A stretch of DNA of 64,000 nt. Source: Hyphomicrobium_A sp963728165 (lineage in GTDB: Bacteria; Pseudomonadota; Alphaproteobacteria; Rhizobiales; Hyphomicrobiaceae). A program made the translations under genes and the position numbers. The notes beneath the pieces were generated by a model that saw nothing but the letters and a program-made list of their open reading frames with translations, searched no databases and had not been told where the DNA came from. Positions 52,696 through 61,917 of the stretch are shown in pieces (the stretch's first letter is position 1; each line of letters starts with the position of its first letter). Location of the stretch: contig CAVSIY010000007.1 of assembly GCA_963728165.1 (NCBI GenBank), positions 310,001 to 374,000 of the forward strand. Reading direction: 5' to 3'.

Positions 52696-53928
52696 CTAGC
52701 GGAACGTCCTGCGGGGGTCGAAAGCGTCGCGGACCGCCTCGCCGATGAAGATCAGCAACGACAGCATGACGGCGAGGGAGAAGAAGCCGGTGAGGCCGAG
52801 CCATGGCGCTTCCAGATGCCGCTTGCCCTGCAGCAGCAACTCGCCGAGCGAGGCCGACCCCGGCGGCAGCCCCAGCCCGAGGAAGTCGAGCGCGGTCAGT
52901 GCGGAGATCGAGCCGGACAGCTGGAAGGGCAGAAACGTCAGCGTCGCCACCATGGCGTTCGGCAGCATGTGCTTGCGCATGATCTTGATATGCGAAAGCC
53001 CGAGCGCGCGCGCCGCCGTGATGTACTCGAAGTTGCGCGCGCGCAGGAACTCGGCCCGCACCACGCCGACGAGGTTGACCCAATAGAACAACAAAAGCAC
53101 GCTGAGCAGGGTCCAGAAGCTGGGCACCAGCACCGAGGAGATAATGATCAGCACGAACAGCGACGGGATCGACGACCAGATCTCGAGGAAGCGCTGGAAG
53201 ATGAGGTCGGTGCGACCGCCGAAATAGCCCTGCACCGCGCCGGCAGCGACGCCAATGCCGGATGAGAGGATGGTCAGCAGAAGGCCGAACAGCACCGAGA
53301 TGCGGAACCCGTAGATCACGCGCGCGACCACGTCGCGTCCCTGATCATCGAGCCCCAGCCAATCGCGGTTGCCGATCGCCTCGAAGCGGGCGATTTGCGA
53401 CGCTGGGGCCTCGCACAAGGGCTCGCTCGAGGCCCATGGCGGCGGGGCCGGGTAGCCGAGGCACAATCCGTCCTGGCCTTTGCGGCCCGGGTAGTCCTTG
53501 TTGATCGTGTCGTAGGAGTAGCCGACCGGCGGCCACAGCGCCCAGCCGTGCTCTTTGATCTCGTCGAGGATCACCGGGTCCTTGTAGTCGGTGATGGCGA
53601 GGAAGCCGCCGAACTTCAATTCCGGGTAATCGACGAAAACGGGAAACAGGATCTCGCCCTTGTAGCTCATGATGATGGGGCGGTCGTTGGCGAGGAACTC
53701 GGCGAACAGCGAGAGGACGAACAGCGAGAGGAAGACCACGAGGCTCCAATAGCCGCGCTTGTTGGCCTTGAAGTTCGCCCAGCGGCGCTGGTTGAGCGGG
53801 CTGAAACCGAGCGGCCCGCGCAGGAGACCGCGCCGGCGCTGCTGCCACGGAGGGATCGGACCGGTGCCTTCCTCCTCGGGCGGCGGCTGCGCTTGCGGCA
53901 GCGGCGTCTCGAGCGCGCGGGTGTCCAC
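52696..53928 (-). CDS. Peptide ABC transporter permease, YejE type
   Basis: Inner-membrane permease, 410 residues. A long soluble N-terminal and periplasmic portion (about 90-175) is characteristic of YejE. The core has six helices and the coupling motif with the EAA-like loop: FEYITAARALGLSHIKIMRKHMLPNA, where the conserved Gly follows EAA. It ends AVRDAFDPRRTFR, a family signature. GTG 53928 has GGGAGG 8 bases upstream. It is 3 bases after yejB and 9 before the ATPase. Confidence 0.92.
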   Translation of the reverse strand: MDTRALETPLPQAQPPPEEEGTGPIPPWQQRRRGLLRGPLGFSPLNQRRWANFKANKRGYWSLVVFLSLFVLSLFAEFLANDRPIIMSYKGEILFPVFVDYPELKFGGFLAITDYKDPVILDEIKEHGWALWPPVGYSYDTINKDYPGRKGQDGLCLGYPAPPPWASSEPLCEAPASQIARFEAIGNRDWLGLDDQGRDVVARVIYGFRISVLFGLLLTILSSGIGVAAGAVQGYFGGRTDLIFQRFLEIWSSIPSLFVLIIISSVLVPSFWTLLSVLLLFYWVNLVGVVRAEFLRARNFEYITAARALGLSHIKIMRKHMLPNAMVATLTFLPFQLSGSISALTALDFLGLGLPPGSASLGELLLQGKRHLEAPWLGLTGFFSLAVMLSLLIFIGEAVRDAFDPRRTFR

Positions 53929-53931
53929 CTC

Positions 53932-55050
53932 TCAAACCTCCCGGCTCTCGAAGTCGATGCGCGGATCGACGAGCGTGTAGACGAAGTCGGAGATGAGGTT
54001 CACCACGAGCCCAATGAGCGAGAAGATCCACAAGGTGGCGAACACGACCGGGTAATCGCGCTTCTCGATCAACTCGAAGGACAAGAGGCCAAGCCCGTCG
54101 AGGGAAAAGATGGTCTCGATCAGCAGCGCACCGGCGAAGAAGGCCGAGATGAAGGCGCCGGGAAAGCTCGCGATGACGAGCAGCATCGCGTTACGGAACA
54201 CATGGCCGTAAAGGACCTGGTGCTCGCTCAAGCCCTTGGCGCGGGCCGTGGTCACGTACTGCTTGCGAATCTCCTCCAGAAACGAGTTTTTGGTGAGGAA
54301 CGTCATGGTGGTGAACGAGGTCACCGCCATGGCGATGATGGGCAGCGTCAAGTGCCAGAAGTAGTCGCCGATCTTGCCCAACAGCGACAGCTGATTCCAG
54401 TTGTCGGAGGTGAGACCGCGCGAAGGGAACCACTGGAAGAACGAGCTGCCTGCAAATAAGATCAACAGCAGCACGGCGAACAGAAAGCCCGGGATGGCGT
54501 AGCCAACGACCAGCACGGCGCTCGACCAGGCATCGAACGGCTGACCGTCGTGCACGGCCTTGCGGATGCCGAGCGGGATCGAGATCAGGTAGGTCAGCAG
54601 CGTCATCCACAGCCCCAGCGAGATGGAGACGGGCAGCTTCTCCTTGATGAGCTGCATCACCGAGACGTCGCGGAAGTAGCTCTTGCCGAAATTGAAGGTC
54701 AGATAGTTCTTCATCATGAGGAAGAAGCGCTCGTACGCCGGCTTGTCGAAGCCGAACTGCTTCTCCAGGCTCTTGATGAACTCCGGGTCGAGCCCCTGCG
54801 CGCCGCGATACTTCGAGGTGATGGCGTCGGCGGCGCCCTGACCCATCTGCGATTGTGCGCCGCCCCCGAGCGTCTCGCCGCCGCCGCCGCCGATGCGGCT
54901 GATGATGGAGGAGTCGTGGCCGGTGAGCTGCGCGATGATGCGCTCGACCGGGCCTCCGGGCGCGAATTGGATGATGGTGAAGCTGATGAGCATGATCCCG
55001 AACAGAGTCGGGATGATCAGCAAGAGACGCTTCAGGAGATAGGCGGCCAT
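53932..55050 (-). CDS. Peptide ABC transporter permease, YejB type
   Basis: Inner-membrane permease, 372 residues. It starts with the typical MAAYLLKRLLLIIPTLFGIM helix and has a large periplasmic loop holding a Gly-rich insert (IGGGGGETLGGGAQSQMGQG). Coupling loop: KQYVTTARAKGLSEHQVLYGH. C-terminal DFVYTLVDPRIDFESREV is shared with YejB homologues. Start ATG 55050 follows the second binding-protein gene by 12 bases. Confidence 0.93.
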   Translation of the reverse strand: MAAYLLKRLLLIIPTLFGIMLISFTIIQFAPGGPVERIIAQLTGHDSSIISRIGGGGGETLGGGAQSQMGQGAADAITSKYRGAQGLDPEFIKSLEKQFGFDKPAYERFFLMMKNYLTFNFGKSYFRDVSVMQLIKEKLPVSISLGLWMTLLTYLISIPLGIRKAVHDGQPFDAWSSAVLVVGYAIPGFLFAVLLLILFAGSSFFQWFPSRGLTSDNWNQLSLLGKIGDYFWHLTLPIIAMAVTSFTTMTFLTKNSFLEEIRKQYVTTARAKGLSEHQVLYGHVFRNAMLLVIASFPGAFISAFFAGALLIETIFSLDGLGLLSFELIEKRDYPVVFATLWIFSLIGLVVNLISDFVYTLVDPRIDFESREV

Positions 55051-55062
55051 CGGCGGGGGTTC

Positions 55063-56892
55063 TCAGTTCTTGGTCAGCTTGGCAGCTTTGTCGGCATCGT
55101 ACCACCAGGTGTCGATCACGCCAGGATCGTATTTCGGCTGCACCTTGGGCCGCGAGAACTTGTTCCAAAAGGCAACCGTGTGCGCCGCCTTGTACCAGTG
55201 CGGCACCCAATAATGGCCGGCACGCAACACGCGGTCGATGGCGTGCGTCGCGGTCAGCAGCTCGGCACGCGACTTGGCTTCTATCACCTTGGCTATGAGC
55301 GCGTCGACGACCGGGTCCTTGATGCCGGCGAGATTGAAGCTGCCGTCCAAGCCGGCGGCTTCCGAGCCCCAATAGGTCTTGATCTCAACGCCGGGCGTCA
55401 GCCGCAGCGAATAGCGCTCGGTCGTCAAGTCGAAGTCGAACGACTTCATGCGCCGCTCGTACTGTGCCGGGTCGACGCGGCGCAGCGAGGCGTTGACGCC
55501 GATGCTTTTCAAGTTGTTGAGATAGGGGAGGATGATCCGGTCAAAGCCTTCCTCGAAGGAGAGAATCTCGACGGTAAGCGGCTTTCCACCCGGACCGTAG
55601 CCGGCAGCGGTGAGCAAATCGAGCGCACGTTTCAAGTTCTCGCGGTTGCGCCCCGTACCGTCCGTGACCGGCGGCGTATAGGGCTCGCCGAAGACTTCCG
55701 GGGGCAGCTGGTCGCGATAGGGCTCCAAGAGCTTCAGCTCGTCGGGGCTCGGCGGCCCGGAGGCCTTCATGTCGGAGTTCTCAAAGAAGCTCTGGGTGCG
55801 CGTATAGAGATTGAAGAAGAGGTTCTTGTTCGACCACTCGAAGTCGAAGGCCAGCCCGAGCGCCTCGCGCACGCGCCTGTCGTTGAACGGCGCGCGCCGC
55901 GTGTTGATGAAGAAGCCCTGGGCGCCGGACGGCTGCTCGTCGGGCAGCGTCAGGCGCACGATGCGTCCGTCCTTGACGGCGGGCACGTCGGTGTAGGCCG
56001 TGGCCCAGTCGAGCGAGGTGAACTCCTCGCGGAAATCGAACGTGCCTGAAAAGAGGTTCTCGAGCTCGATGCGGCGATCGCGAAAGTAGTCGTAGCGCAA
56101 CTCGTCGAAATTGAAGCGGCCGCGGTTGACGGGCAGATCCTTCGCCCAATAATCGGGCCGGCGCCGATAGCTGACGTAAGTGCCGGGTTTGAAGTCGGCG
56201 ATCTCATAAGGGCCGGAGCCGAGCGGACGGTCGAGCGAGGATTCTTCGAAGGCATGCGCGGTGTAGAAGGCCTTCGACAGCACCGGCAGCTCGGCCACGA
56301 TCAGCGGCAGGTCCCGCGTCAGGTCCCCCTTGAAAGTATAGCGCACCGTGTGCGTATCGAGCGCCTCGGCTTTCTCCACGTCGCGCAACGACAGCTTGTA
56401 GCTGGGGTGTCCCTTTTCCTTCAAGGTCTCGAAGGAGAAGATGACGTCGTCGACGGTGACCGGCGTGCCGTCTGCGAACTTGGCCTCTGGGCGCAGATGA
56501 AACGTGACCGACTTCTTGTCGGGGGCAACTTCGGCGCTCTCGGCGATGAGGCCGTAGACGGCGTCGGGCTCATCCTGGGCGCGCGTCATCAGGCTGTCGA
56601 ACAGATACCCGAGACCCTGCGCGGCGTCGCCCTTGAGGATGAAGTTGTTGAAGCTGTCGAACGTCTTGGTGCCGCCCGATCCCACCATTGCCAGGCGGCC
56701 GCCTTTGGGGGCATCCGGGTTCACATAGTCGAAGTGGGTAAAGTCCGGCGGATACTTGAGCTCGCCGAAGACGGAAAGACCGTGGCGCGGCGCGGCGTCG
56801 GCAGTCGCTGCAGCCGAAAGGAGCGCACCCAAAACGAGCGCGCCGGCCCATAGAGGCGCCAGCGCGCGAGTGGATCGGGTGCGCGCCCTCAT
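55063..56892 (-). CDS. Second extracellular peptide-binding protein of the Yej-type importer
   Basis: Periplasmic SBP family 5 protein, 609 residues. A signal peptide (LWAGALVLGALLSAAATADA) is followed by GELKYPPDFTHFDYVNPDAPKGGR, a YejA hallmark, and typical SBP blocks such as SVTFHLRPEAKFADGTPVTV and VREALGLAFDFEWSNKNLFF. Its ATG 56892 overlaps the stop of the first binding protein (ATGA). The two binding proteins are clearly paralogous but diverged. It probably delivers a distinct peptide range to the same permease. Confidence 0.92.
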   Translation of the reverse strand: MRARTRSTRALAPLWAGALVLGALLSAAATADAAPRHGLSVFGELKYPPDFTHFDYVNPDAPKGGRLAMVGSGGTKTFDSFNNFILKGDAAQGLGYLFDSLMTRAQDEPDAVYGLIAESAEVAPDKKSVTFHLRPEAKFADGTPVTVDDVIFSFETLKEKGHPSYKLSLRDVEKAEALDTHTVRYTFKGDLTRDLPLIVAELPVLSKAFYTAHAFEESSLDRPLGSGPYEIADFKPGTYVSYRRRPDYWAKDLPVNRGRFNFDELRYDYFRDRRIELENLFSGTFDFREEFTSLDWATAYTDVPAVKDGRIVRLTLPDEQPSGAQGFFINTRRAPFNDRRVREALGLAFDFEWSNKNLFFNLYTRTQSFFENSDMKASGPPSPDELKLLEPYRDQLPPEVFGEPYTPPVTDGTGRNRENLKRALDLLTAAGYGPGGKPLTVEILSFEEGFDRIILPYLNNLKSIGVNASLRRVDPAQYERRMKSFDFDLTTERYSLRLTPGVEIKTYWGSEAAGLDGSFNLAGIKDPVVDALIAKVIEAKSRAELLTATHAIDRVLRAGHYWVPHWYKAAHTVAFWNKFSRPKVQPKYDPGVIDTWWYDADKAAKLTKN

Positions 56893-58865
56893 TTGCCTCG
56901 CGCGGCGTCGAGCGCCTTCTTCTTCTCCGGGTCGATCCACCAGGTCTGCAGCAGGCCGGCCGTCATCCGGGGGAGCTTTTGCGGCCGCCCGAAGGTGTCC
57001 CAGGTGGCGAGGCGCTCGAAGGGGTAGTACCACTGCGGCACGACGTAGAAGTTCCACAGAAGTACGCGATCGAGCGCGTGCGTCGCGGCAACGAGCTCGG
57101 CGCGGTCCTTGGCGAACACGATCCGGTCGATCAGCTTGTCCACGGCCGGGTTCTTGATGCCGGCGAGGTTGCGCGTCCCCGGCTTGTCGGCGGATATCGA
57201 GCCAAAATAGTCGCGTTGCTCGTTGCCGGGCGAGATCGACTGGGGGAACCCGCCGATGATGATGTCGTAGTCGTGGGTCTCCTCGCGACGCTTATATTGG
57301 GCGCTGTCGACCATGCGCACGCTGGCCTTGATGCCGAGCTTTTGCAGGTTCTGCACGTAGGGCAGCACGATCTTCTGGAATACGGGGCTGTCGAGAAGGA
57401 ACTCTGCCTTCAGCACCTCGCCGTCGGCGTTGCGCAAGACGTTCTCTCTCTCAACCGAGGAGAGCCCGACCGTGCGCAGGATCGAGCAGAAGAAGCCGCA
57501 GCTTCCTTTTTCGACGATGTTCTCCTGCAACGTCCAGCCGGCCTCGGCCAAGAGCTTGGAGGCCTCGCGCATGTGATTGCGGAAGTCCTCAGGCGACTTG
57601 TTGACGGGGTTCTTCCACTCCGTGGTGAAGACCTCCGGCGGCACCTCATCGCGCACCTCGTTCAAGATCTCCAGCTCGCGCCCCTGCGGCAGGCCCTTCG
57701 AGGCAAGCTCGGAGTTGTCGAAATAGCTTTTGGCGCGCCGATAGAGATCGAAGAAGAGCTGCTTGTTGGTCTCCTCGAAGTTGAAGGCGAGGGCGAAGGC
57801 CTGGCGCACGCGAGGGTCCTGAAACTGCTTGCGCCGCAGGTTGAACACGAACGTCTGCATGGGCGCGGGATCACCCTCGACCGGGATTGCCTCCTTCTTC
57901 ACCCATCCATTCTTGACGGCCTGGAAGTCATAGCCTGTTGCCCATTGGCTCGCGATGCTCTCGGCCCAGTAGTCGAGCTTGCCCGACTTGAACTCCTCGA
58001 AGGCCGGCGTGCGATCGAGGAAGTAGGTGAGCTTGATCTCGTCGAAGTTCCATTGCCCTTTGGAGACGGGCAGGTCCTTGGCCCAATAGTCCTTGACCCG
58101 CTCATACGTGATCGAGCGGCCGGCATCGAACGACTTGATCTTGTAGGCGCCTGACCCGAGCGGGGCCTCCATCGTCGTCTTGGTGATGTCGCGCGGCTGT
58201 CCGTCGGGACCGGTGCCCTCCCAGAAATGCTTTGGCAACACCGTCAGCTGCCCGACGATCTGCGGCAGCTCGCGGTTGCCTTTGACGTCGAAGGTGAAGG
58301 TGACCTCGTGCTCCCCGGTCTTCTCCGCCTTGACCACGTTCTTGTAGTAGAAGGCATAGCGCGGGTGGGCCTTCTTCAGCGCTTTCAGACTGAAGATCAC
58401 ATCCTCGGGCGTGATGGGCGTGCCATCGTGCCAGCGCGCTTCCGGGTGCAGACCGAACGTCACCGAGGAGTAGTCGTCGGGGTAGGAGACCCACTCCGCG
58501 ATCTGGGCGTACTCGGTGGAGGGCTCGTCGATGCTCGAGGCCAAAAGCGAATCATAAATGAGCGAGAGGCCGGCGGCCGAGTCACCCTTCACGGAGAACG
58601 GATTGAGGCTGTCGAATGAGCCTTCGACGAAACCGCGCAGCGTGCCGCCCTTGGGCGCGTCCGGATTGACCCAGTCGAAGTGCTTGTAGTCGGGTCCGAA
58701 CTTGGGCGCGCCGACGAGCGAGAGCGCGTGATGGCGCTTCTGGCCCGAGGCGGCCTGTGTCGCAGCACCCTTGTCCTCGGTCTGGGCTCGGGCCGGGAGA
58801 GCCACTGCCGCGAAAATGGAGAGCGCGGCCAGCACAAGGGCGGGGAGCGCGAGACGCGGATGCAC
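56889..58865 (-). CDS. First extracellular peptide-binding protein of the Yej-type importer
   Basis: Periplasmic SBP family 5 protein, 658 residues, YejA-like. The signal peptide reads ALVLAALSIFAAVALPARA; mature blocks include GPDYKHFDWVNPDAPKGGTL, SVTFGLHPEARWHDGTPITP and VRQAFALAFNFEETNKQLFF. An additional segment near 460-490 (VEKGSCGFFCSILRTVGLSS) carries two Cys and is absent from the second paralogue. GTG 58865 has GGAAGGA 9 bases upstream; the frame extends to 58952 without support. It is first in the operon. Confidence 0.92.
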   Translation of the reverse strand: MHPRLALPALVLAALSIFAAVALPARAQTEDKGAATQAASGQKRHHALSLVGAPKFGPDYKHFDWVNPDAPKGGTLRGFVEGSFDSLNPFSVKGDSAAGLSLIYDSLLASSIDEPSTEYAQIAEWVSYPDDYSSVTFGLHPEARWHDGTPITPEDVIFSLKALKKAHPRYAFYYKNVVKAEKTGEHEVTFTFDVKGNRELPQIVGQLTVLPKHFWEGTGPDGQPRDITKTTMEAPLGSGAYKIKSFDAGRSITYERVKDYWAKDLPVSKGQWNFDEIKLTYFLDRTPAFEEFKSGKLDYWAESIASQWATGYDFQAVKNGWVKKEAIPVEGDPAPMQTFVFNLRRKQFQDPRVRQAFALAFNFEETNKQLFFDLYRRAKSYFDNSELASKGLPQGRELEILNEVRDEVPPEVFTTEWKNPVNKSPEDFRNHMREASKLLAEAGWTLQENIVEKGSCGFFCSILRTVGLSSVERENVLRNADGEVLKAEFLLDSPVFQKIVLPYVQNLQKLGIKASVRMVDSAQYKRREETHDYDIIIGGFPQSISPGNEQRDYFGSISADKPGTRNLAGIKNPAVDKLIDRIVFAKDRAELVAATHALDRVLLWNFYVVPQWYYPFERLATWDTFGRPQKLPRMTAGLLQTWWIDPEKKKALDAARGK

Positions 58866-59004
58866 CGGGCTTGTTCCTTCCTGTGACGAAGCGTCGAGTC
58901 GCAGACCTGCTGACGCCGGAAAGGCGGGGCATGCTTGCGATAAGCGTCGCAAAATCCGGGCCGGAGCGCGAGTTAACTTGCTGTCATTTTGACGGCTGAG
59001 ACCG

Positions 59005-59565
59005 CTACTTGAGCGTGTTCAGATAGGCCAAAAGATCAGCTTCATCCGAGGGATCGGAAACTCCGGGGAAGAGCATCTTGGTGCCCGGCACAAACGTTTT
59101 GGGGCTGTGCACGAAAGCGGCGAGGTCGGGGAGCGTCCAGTCGCCACCCTTCGCCTTCATCGCCTCGGAATAGTTAAAGCCCTCGTGGCTCGCCTTGGGT
59201 CGGCCAACGACCCCCCACAAGTTGGGGCCGACTTTGTTGGGGCCGCCCTTCTCGCCCGAGTGGCACGCCTGGCACTTCTTGAAGATGCTGGCGCCGGCCT
59301 GGGCGTTGGCGCTTGCTGCCGCCTCGGCCACGCCGGCGGCGTCGAAAGCGGGGATCGCCGGCAGGTCCACCGGCGAGGGGACGGCCGCGGCGCCACCAGG
59401 CGGCACGTCGCTGGGTCCGGCCGTCTTCGGCATCGGCAGCGTGTAGCCGGGCTTCTCCGGCGGGCGGTCCTCCTGGGCGATCTCGAGCGCCACGCGGAAA
59501 CCAACAATGACGATCAGGGCGGCCAGGACTGCCCCCGCAATTTTGGCGACCTCGAAGGAATCCAT
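59005..59565 (-). CDS. cycM: Membrane-anchored cytochrome c, CycM type
   Basis: Inner-membrane anchored class I cytochrome c facing the periplasm, 186 residues, carrying electrons from the bc1 complex to the cytochrome c oxidase. The N-terminus MDSFEVAKIAGAVLAALIVI is an uncleaved anchor. A Pro/Ala-rich linker (about 45-85) precedes the haem site CQACHSGEKGG near 101, GPNLWGVVGR and the axial Met region TKMLFPGVSDP. ATG 59565 was preferred to 59574. It is divergent from kdsB, the usual Hyphomicrobiales layout. Confidence 0.92.
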   Translation of the reverse strand: MDSFEVAKIAGAVLAALIVIVGFRVALEIAQEDRPPEKPGYTLPMPKTAGPSDVPPGGAAAVPSPVDLPAIPAFDAAGVAEAAASANAQAGASIFKKCQACHSGEKGGPNKVGPNLWGVVGRPKASHEGFNYSEAMKAKGGDWTLPDLAAFVHSPKTFVPGTKMLFPGVSDPSDEADLLAYLNTLK

Positions 59566-59727
59566 GACATGCACCCCGCTGTGGACTTCGGCGCTTGCTG
59601 TCCGCCGAACGAGCTGGCGCGACTATAGAAACTCCGCTTCGGCTTGCAACCGAGCTTCGCTCCGTTCTAAGTGCGTTCGCCCGAGACGAATTGCCACCGG
59701 TCAAACCTTGAGCAGGGTGCTCCCTGG

Positions 59728-60480
59728 ATGCCGCGCACGCTGATCGTGATCCCGGCGCGAATGTCAGCCTCGCGCCTGCCCGGAAAGCCGATGGTCGACA
59801 TCGGCGGAGAGCCGATGATCGCCCACGTCTGGCGCCGGGCCGTGGAAGCCAACGCCGGCAGGGTCGTCGTTGCAACCGACGCCGACGAGGTGGTCGGCGC
59901 CATTGCGGCGTTGGGCGGGGAGGCATTCCATACGCGCCCCGATCACGCATCGGGCTCCGACCGGGTCTACGAGGCGGTCACCCGCATTGATCCGGAGGGC
60001 GCGGCGGAGCTCGTCGTCAACCTGCAAGGCGATCTGCCGACGCTCGAGCCGCATCTCATCCGTGCGTGCCTGGAGCCGCTTGGCGTCGCCGGACCCGACC
60101 TTGCCACGCTCGCCGCCGAGATCGTCGAGCCCGACGAGTGCACCAACCCCAACGTGGTCAAGGTCGTCGGCACGCCGCTGGCACAGGACCGCCGCCTGCG
60201 CGCGCTCTACTTCACGCGGGCCACCGCCCCCTACGGAGAGGGCCCCCTCTATCACCACATCGGCATCTATGCCTATCGCCGCCGGGCGCTCGAGCGGTTC
60301 GTCGCCTTGCCGCCGTCGCCGCTGGAGCAGCGTGAGAAGCTCGAGCAGCTGCGCGCACTCGAGGCCGGTATGCGCATCGACGTGGCGATCGTCGACACGG
60401 TTCCACTCGGAGTGGACACGCCGGCCGATCTGGAGCGGGCGCGGGTGCTGCTCGCGCGCGCAACAACACCCGCGCGCTGA
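59728..60480 (+). CDS. kdsB: CMP-Kdo synthetase KdsB
   Basis: Activates Kdo to CMP-Kdo, the donor used by WaaA. The 250-residue product opens with TLIVIPARMSASRLPGKPMV, then VVVATDADEV, RPDHASGSDRVYEAV and VNLQGDLPTLEP. The usual NVQGDEP loop is here QGDLP, a conservative variant. C-terminal EKLEQLRALEAGMRIDVAIV and TPADLERARVLL are standard. ATG 59728 was selected over the upstream 59671. Complements waaA and lpxK elsewhere in the window. Confidence 0.95.
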   Translation: MPRTLIVIPARMSASRLPGKPMVDIGGEPMIAHVWRRAVEANAGRVVVATDADEVVGAIAALGGEAFHTRPDHASGSDRVYEAVTRIDPEGAAELVVNLQGDLPTLEPHLIRACLEPLGVAGPDLATLAAEIVEPDECTNPNVVKVVGTPLAQDRRLRALYFTRATAPYGEGPLYHHIGIYAYRRRALERFVALPPSPLEQREKLEQLRALEAGMRIDVAIVDTVPLGVDTPADLERARVLLARATTPAR

Positions 60481-60538
60481 GCACTTGCTCAAACTAAGAT
60501 CGGGAGAGGATCTCGGGGCGGTTGGCGCATCTGGTGCG

Positions 60539-60703
60539 TCACTTGAAGCCATCGGCGGCGTTGTTGAATATGCCGTTGAGAGTGTCGCGAATGGGGGTCA
60601 TGCTGACCATGATGCCGAGCGCGATGACGCCGACAATGACGGCGTACTCGACGACCGTGGCGCCGGATTCGTCCGCTACGAAGCGCCCGATAACGGATCT
60701 CAT
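60539..60703 (-). CDS. Orphan Flp-type pilin
   Basis: A 54-residue second Flp pilin far from the tad locus: MRSVIGRFVADESGATVVEY, hydrophobic helix AVIVGVIALGIMVSM, then IRDTLNGIFNNAADGFK. It keeps the Gly-Ala-Thr-Val-Val-Glu-Tyr motif and so should be a substrate of the CpaA peptidase. ATG 60703 matches the flp start of the main locus; longer frame to 60736 is unsupported. It is convergent with kdsB and divergent from pheA. It may give an alternative or minor pilin. Confidence 0.9.
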   Translation of the reverse strand: MRSVIGRFVADESGATVVEYAVIVGVIALGIMVSMTPIRDTLNGIFNNAADGFK

Positions 60704-60957
60704 GACGACACTCTCCCGCAACGCACCGGCCGCCACATTGTGTCAATTCGGGTTAAATCTCAGTAACTCAGGCCCTCCAGGTTGTGGCGGCGGCAACCCC
60801 GCCAAAGCACTGAAGCGGTCCGATCGATGCCGGGTCGCGACCCGGCTGCGATGTGGCTTGCAGCCAGTGCCCGGCGCGGGCATAGAGACCTCCTCCCTAA
60901 GGCCCTGAGGCTGGCATCTTTGCCGCTCGGAGGCCTTGCAAATGTCGGACTCCGTTA
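60704..60957. promoter_or_regulatory. Divergent intergenic region between the orphan pilin and pheA
   Basis: The 254 bases hold the promoters of two divergent genes. The main structure is an 18-base perfect palindrome, GCCGGGTCGCGACCCGGC, at 60829-60846. No reliable -35/-10 pairs or attenuator peptide rich in Phe were identified. Confidence 0.45.
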
Positions 60958-61908
60958 ATGACGTCAGCGACAAAAGATCAATCCACCAAAGCGCGCGGCG
61001 CAGCCCAGAGCACACAGGCCGCCGGCGAGCGCATCGTCTATCAGGGTGAGCCGGGCGCCAACTCGCATCTTGCCTGCCGCGAGGCCTTTCCCGATCTGGA
61101 AGCCGTCGCCTGCCCGACCTTCGAGGATGCTCTCTCGGCGGTGAAGTCCGGCGAGGCGCTTTATGCCATGATCCCGATCGAGAACTCGGTCGCAGGCCGC
61201 GTCGCCGACATTCACCACCTGCTCCCCGACGCCGATCTCTACATCGTCGGCGAGCACTTCCTGCGCGTGCGCCACCAGCTCATGGCCGCGCCGGGCGCCA
61301 CCTTGAAGACCATCAAGCGCGTCCTCAGCCATACCCAGGCGCTGGGCCAATGCCGGCGCAAGCTGCACGAGCTTGGCCTGAGGGCGGTGCCCGAGGCCGA
61401 CACGGCGGGCTCGGCGCGCATAGTGAAGGAGGCGGCAGACCCCGAGCTCGCCGCCATCGCTCCAACGCTCGCTGCCGAGATCTACGGCCTCAACATTCTC
61501 ATGGGCGACGTCGAGGACGAGGTGCACAACACCACGCGCTTCGTCGTGCTCTCAGCCGAGCCCGACGACGCCGAGCCCGGCAACGGTCCGGTGATCACCA
61601 CCTTCATCTTTCAGGTGCGCAACATTCCAGCCGCCCTCTACAAGGCGCTGGGCGGCTTCGCCACCAACAACGTCAACATGACCAAGCTCGAGAGCTATCA
61701 GCTCGAGGGCAGCTTCAACGCGAGCATGTTCTACGCCGACATCGAGGGACACCCCGCCGAGCGCCCGGTGCAGCTCGCGCTCGAGGAGCTGTCCTTCTTC
61801 TCCAGCGACAAGAAGCTGCTTGGCACCTACCCCGCGAGCCCCTACCGCGCCGAGGCCGCGCGTCTGGTGGCGACGGGGCAGATTCCCGTCAAGCGCCGCG
61901 GCCGCTGA
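60958..61908 (+). CDS. pheA: Prephenate dehydratase
   Basis: Converts prephenate to phenylpyruvate in phenylalanine synthesis, 316 residues. The PDT domain has YQGEPGANSHLACREAFPD, PIENSVAGRVADIHHLL and the catalytic NTTRFVVL; the C-terminal ACT domain has LESYQLEGSFNASMFYADIEGHP-type phenylalanine-sensing features (Leu-Glu-Ser, then Asp-Ile-Glu-Gly), so feedback inhibition is expected. There is no chorismate mutase domain. ATG 60958 begins a Thr/Ala-rich 25-residue extension. Confidence 0.95.
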   Translation: MTSATKDQSTKARGAAQSTQAAGERIVYQGEPGANSHLACREAFPDLEAVACPTFEDALSAVKSGEALYAMIPIENSVAGRVADIHHLLPDADLYIVGEHFLRVRHQLMAAPGATLKTIKRVLSHTQALGQCRRKLHELGLRAVPEADTAGSARIVKEAADPELAAIAPTLAAEIYGLNILMGDVEDEVHNTTRFVVLSAEPDDAEPGNGPVITTFIFQVRNIPAALYKALGGFATNNVNMTKLESYQLEGSFNASMFYADIEGHPAERPVQLALEELSFFSSDKKLLGTYPASPYRAEAARLVATGQIPVKRRGR

Positions 61909-61917
61909 GGGAGACGC

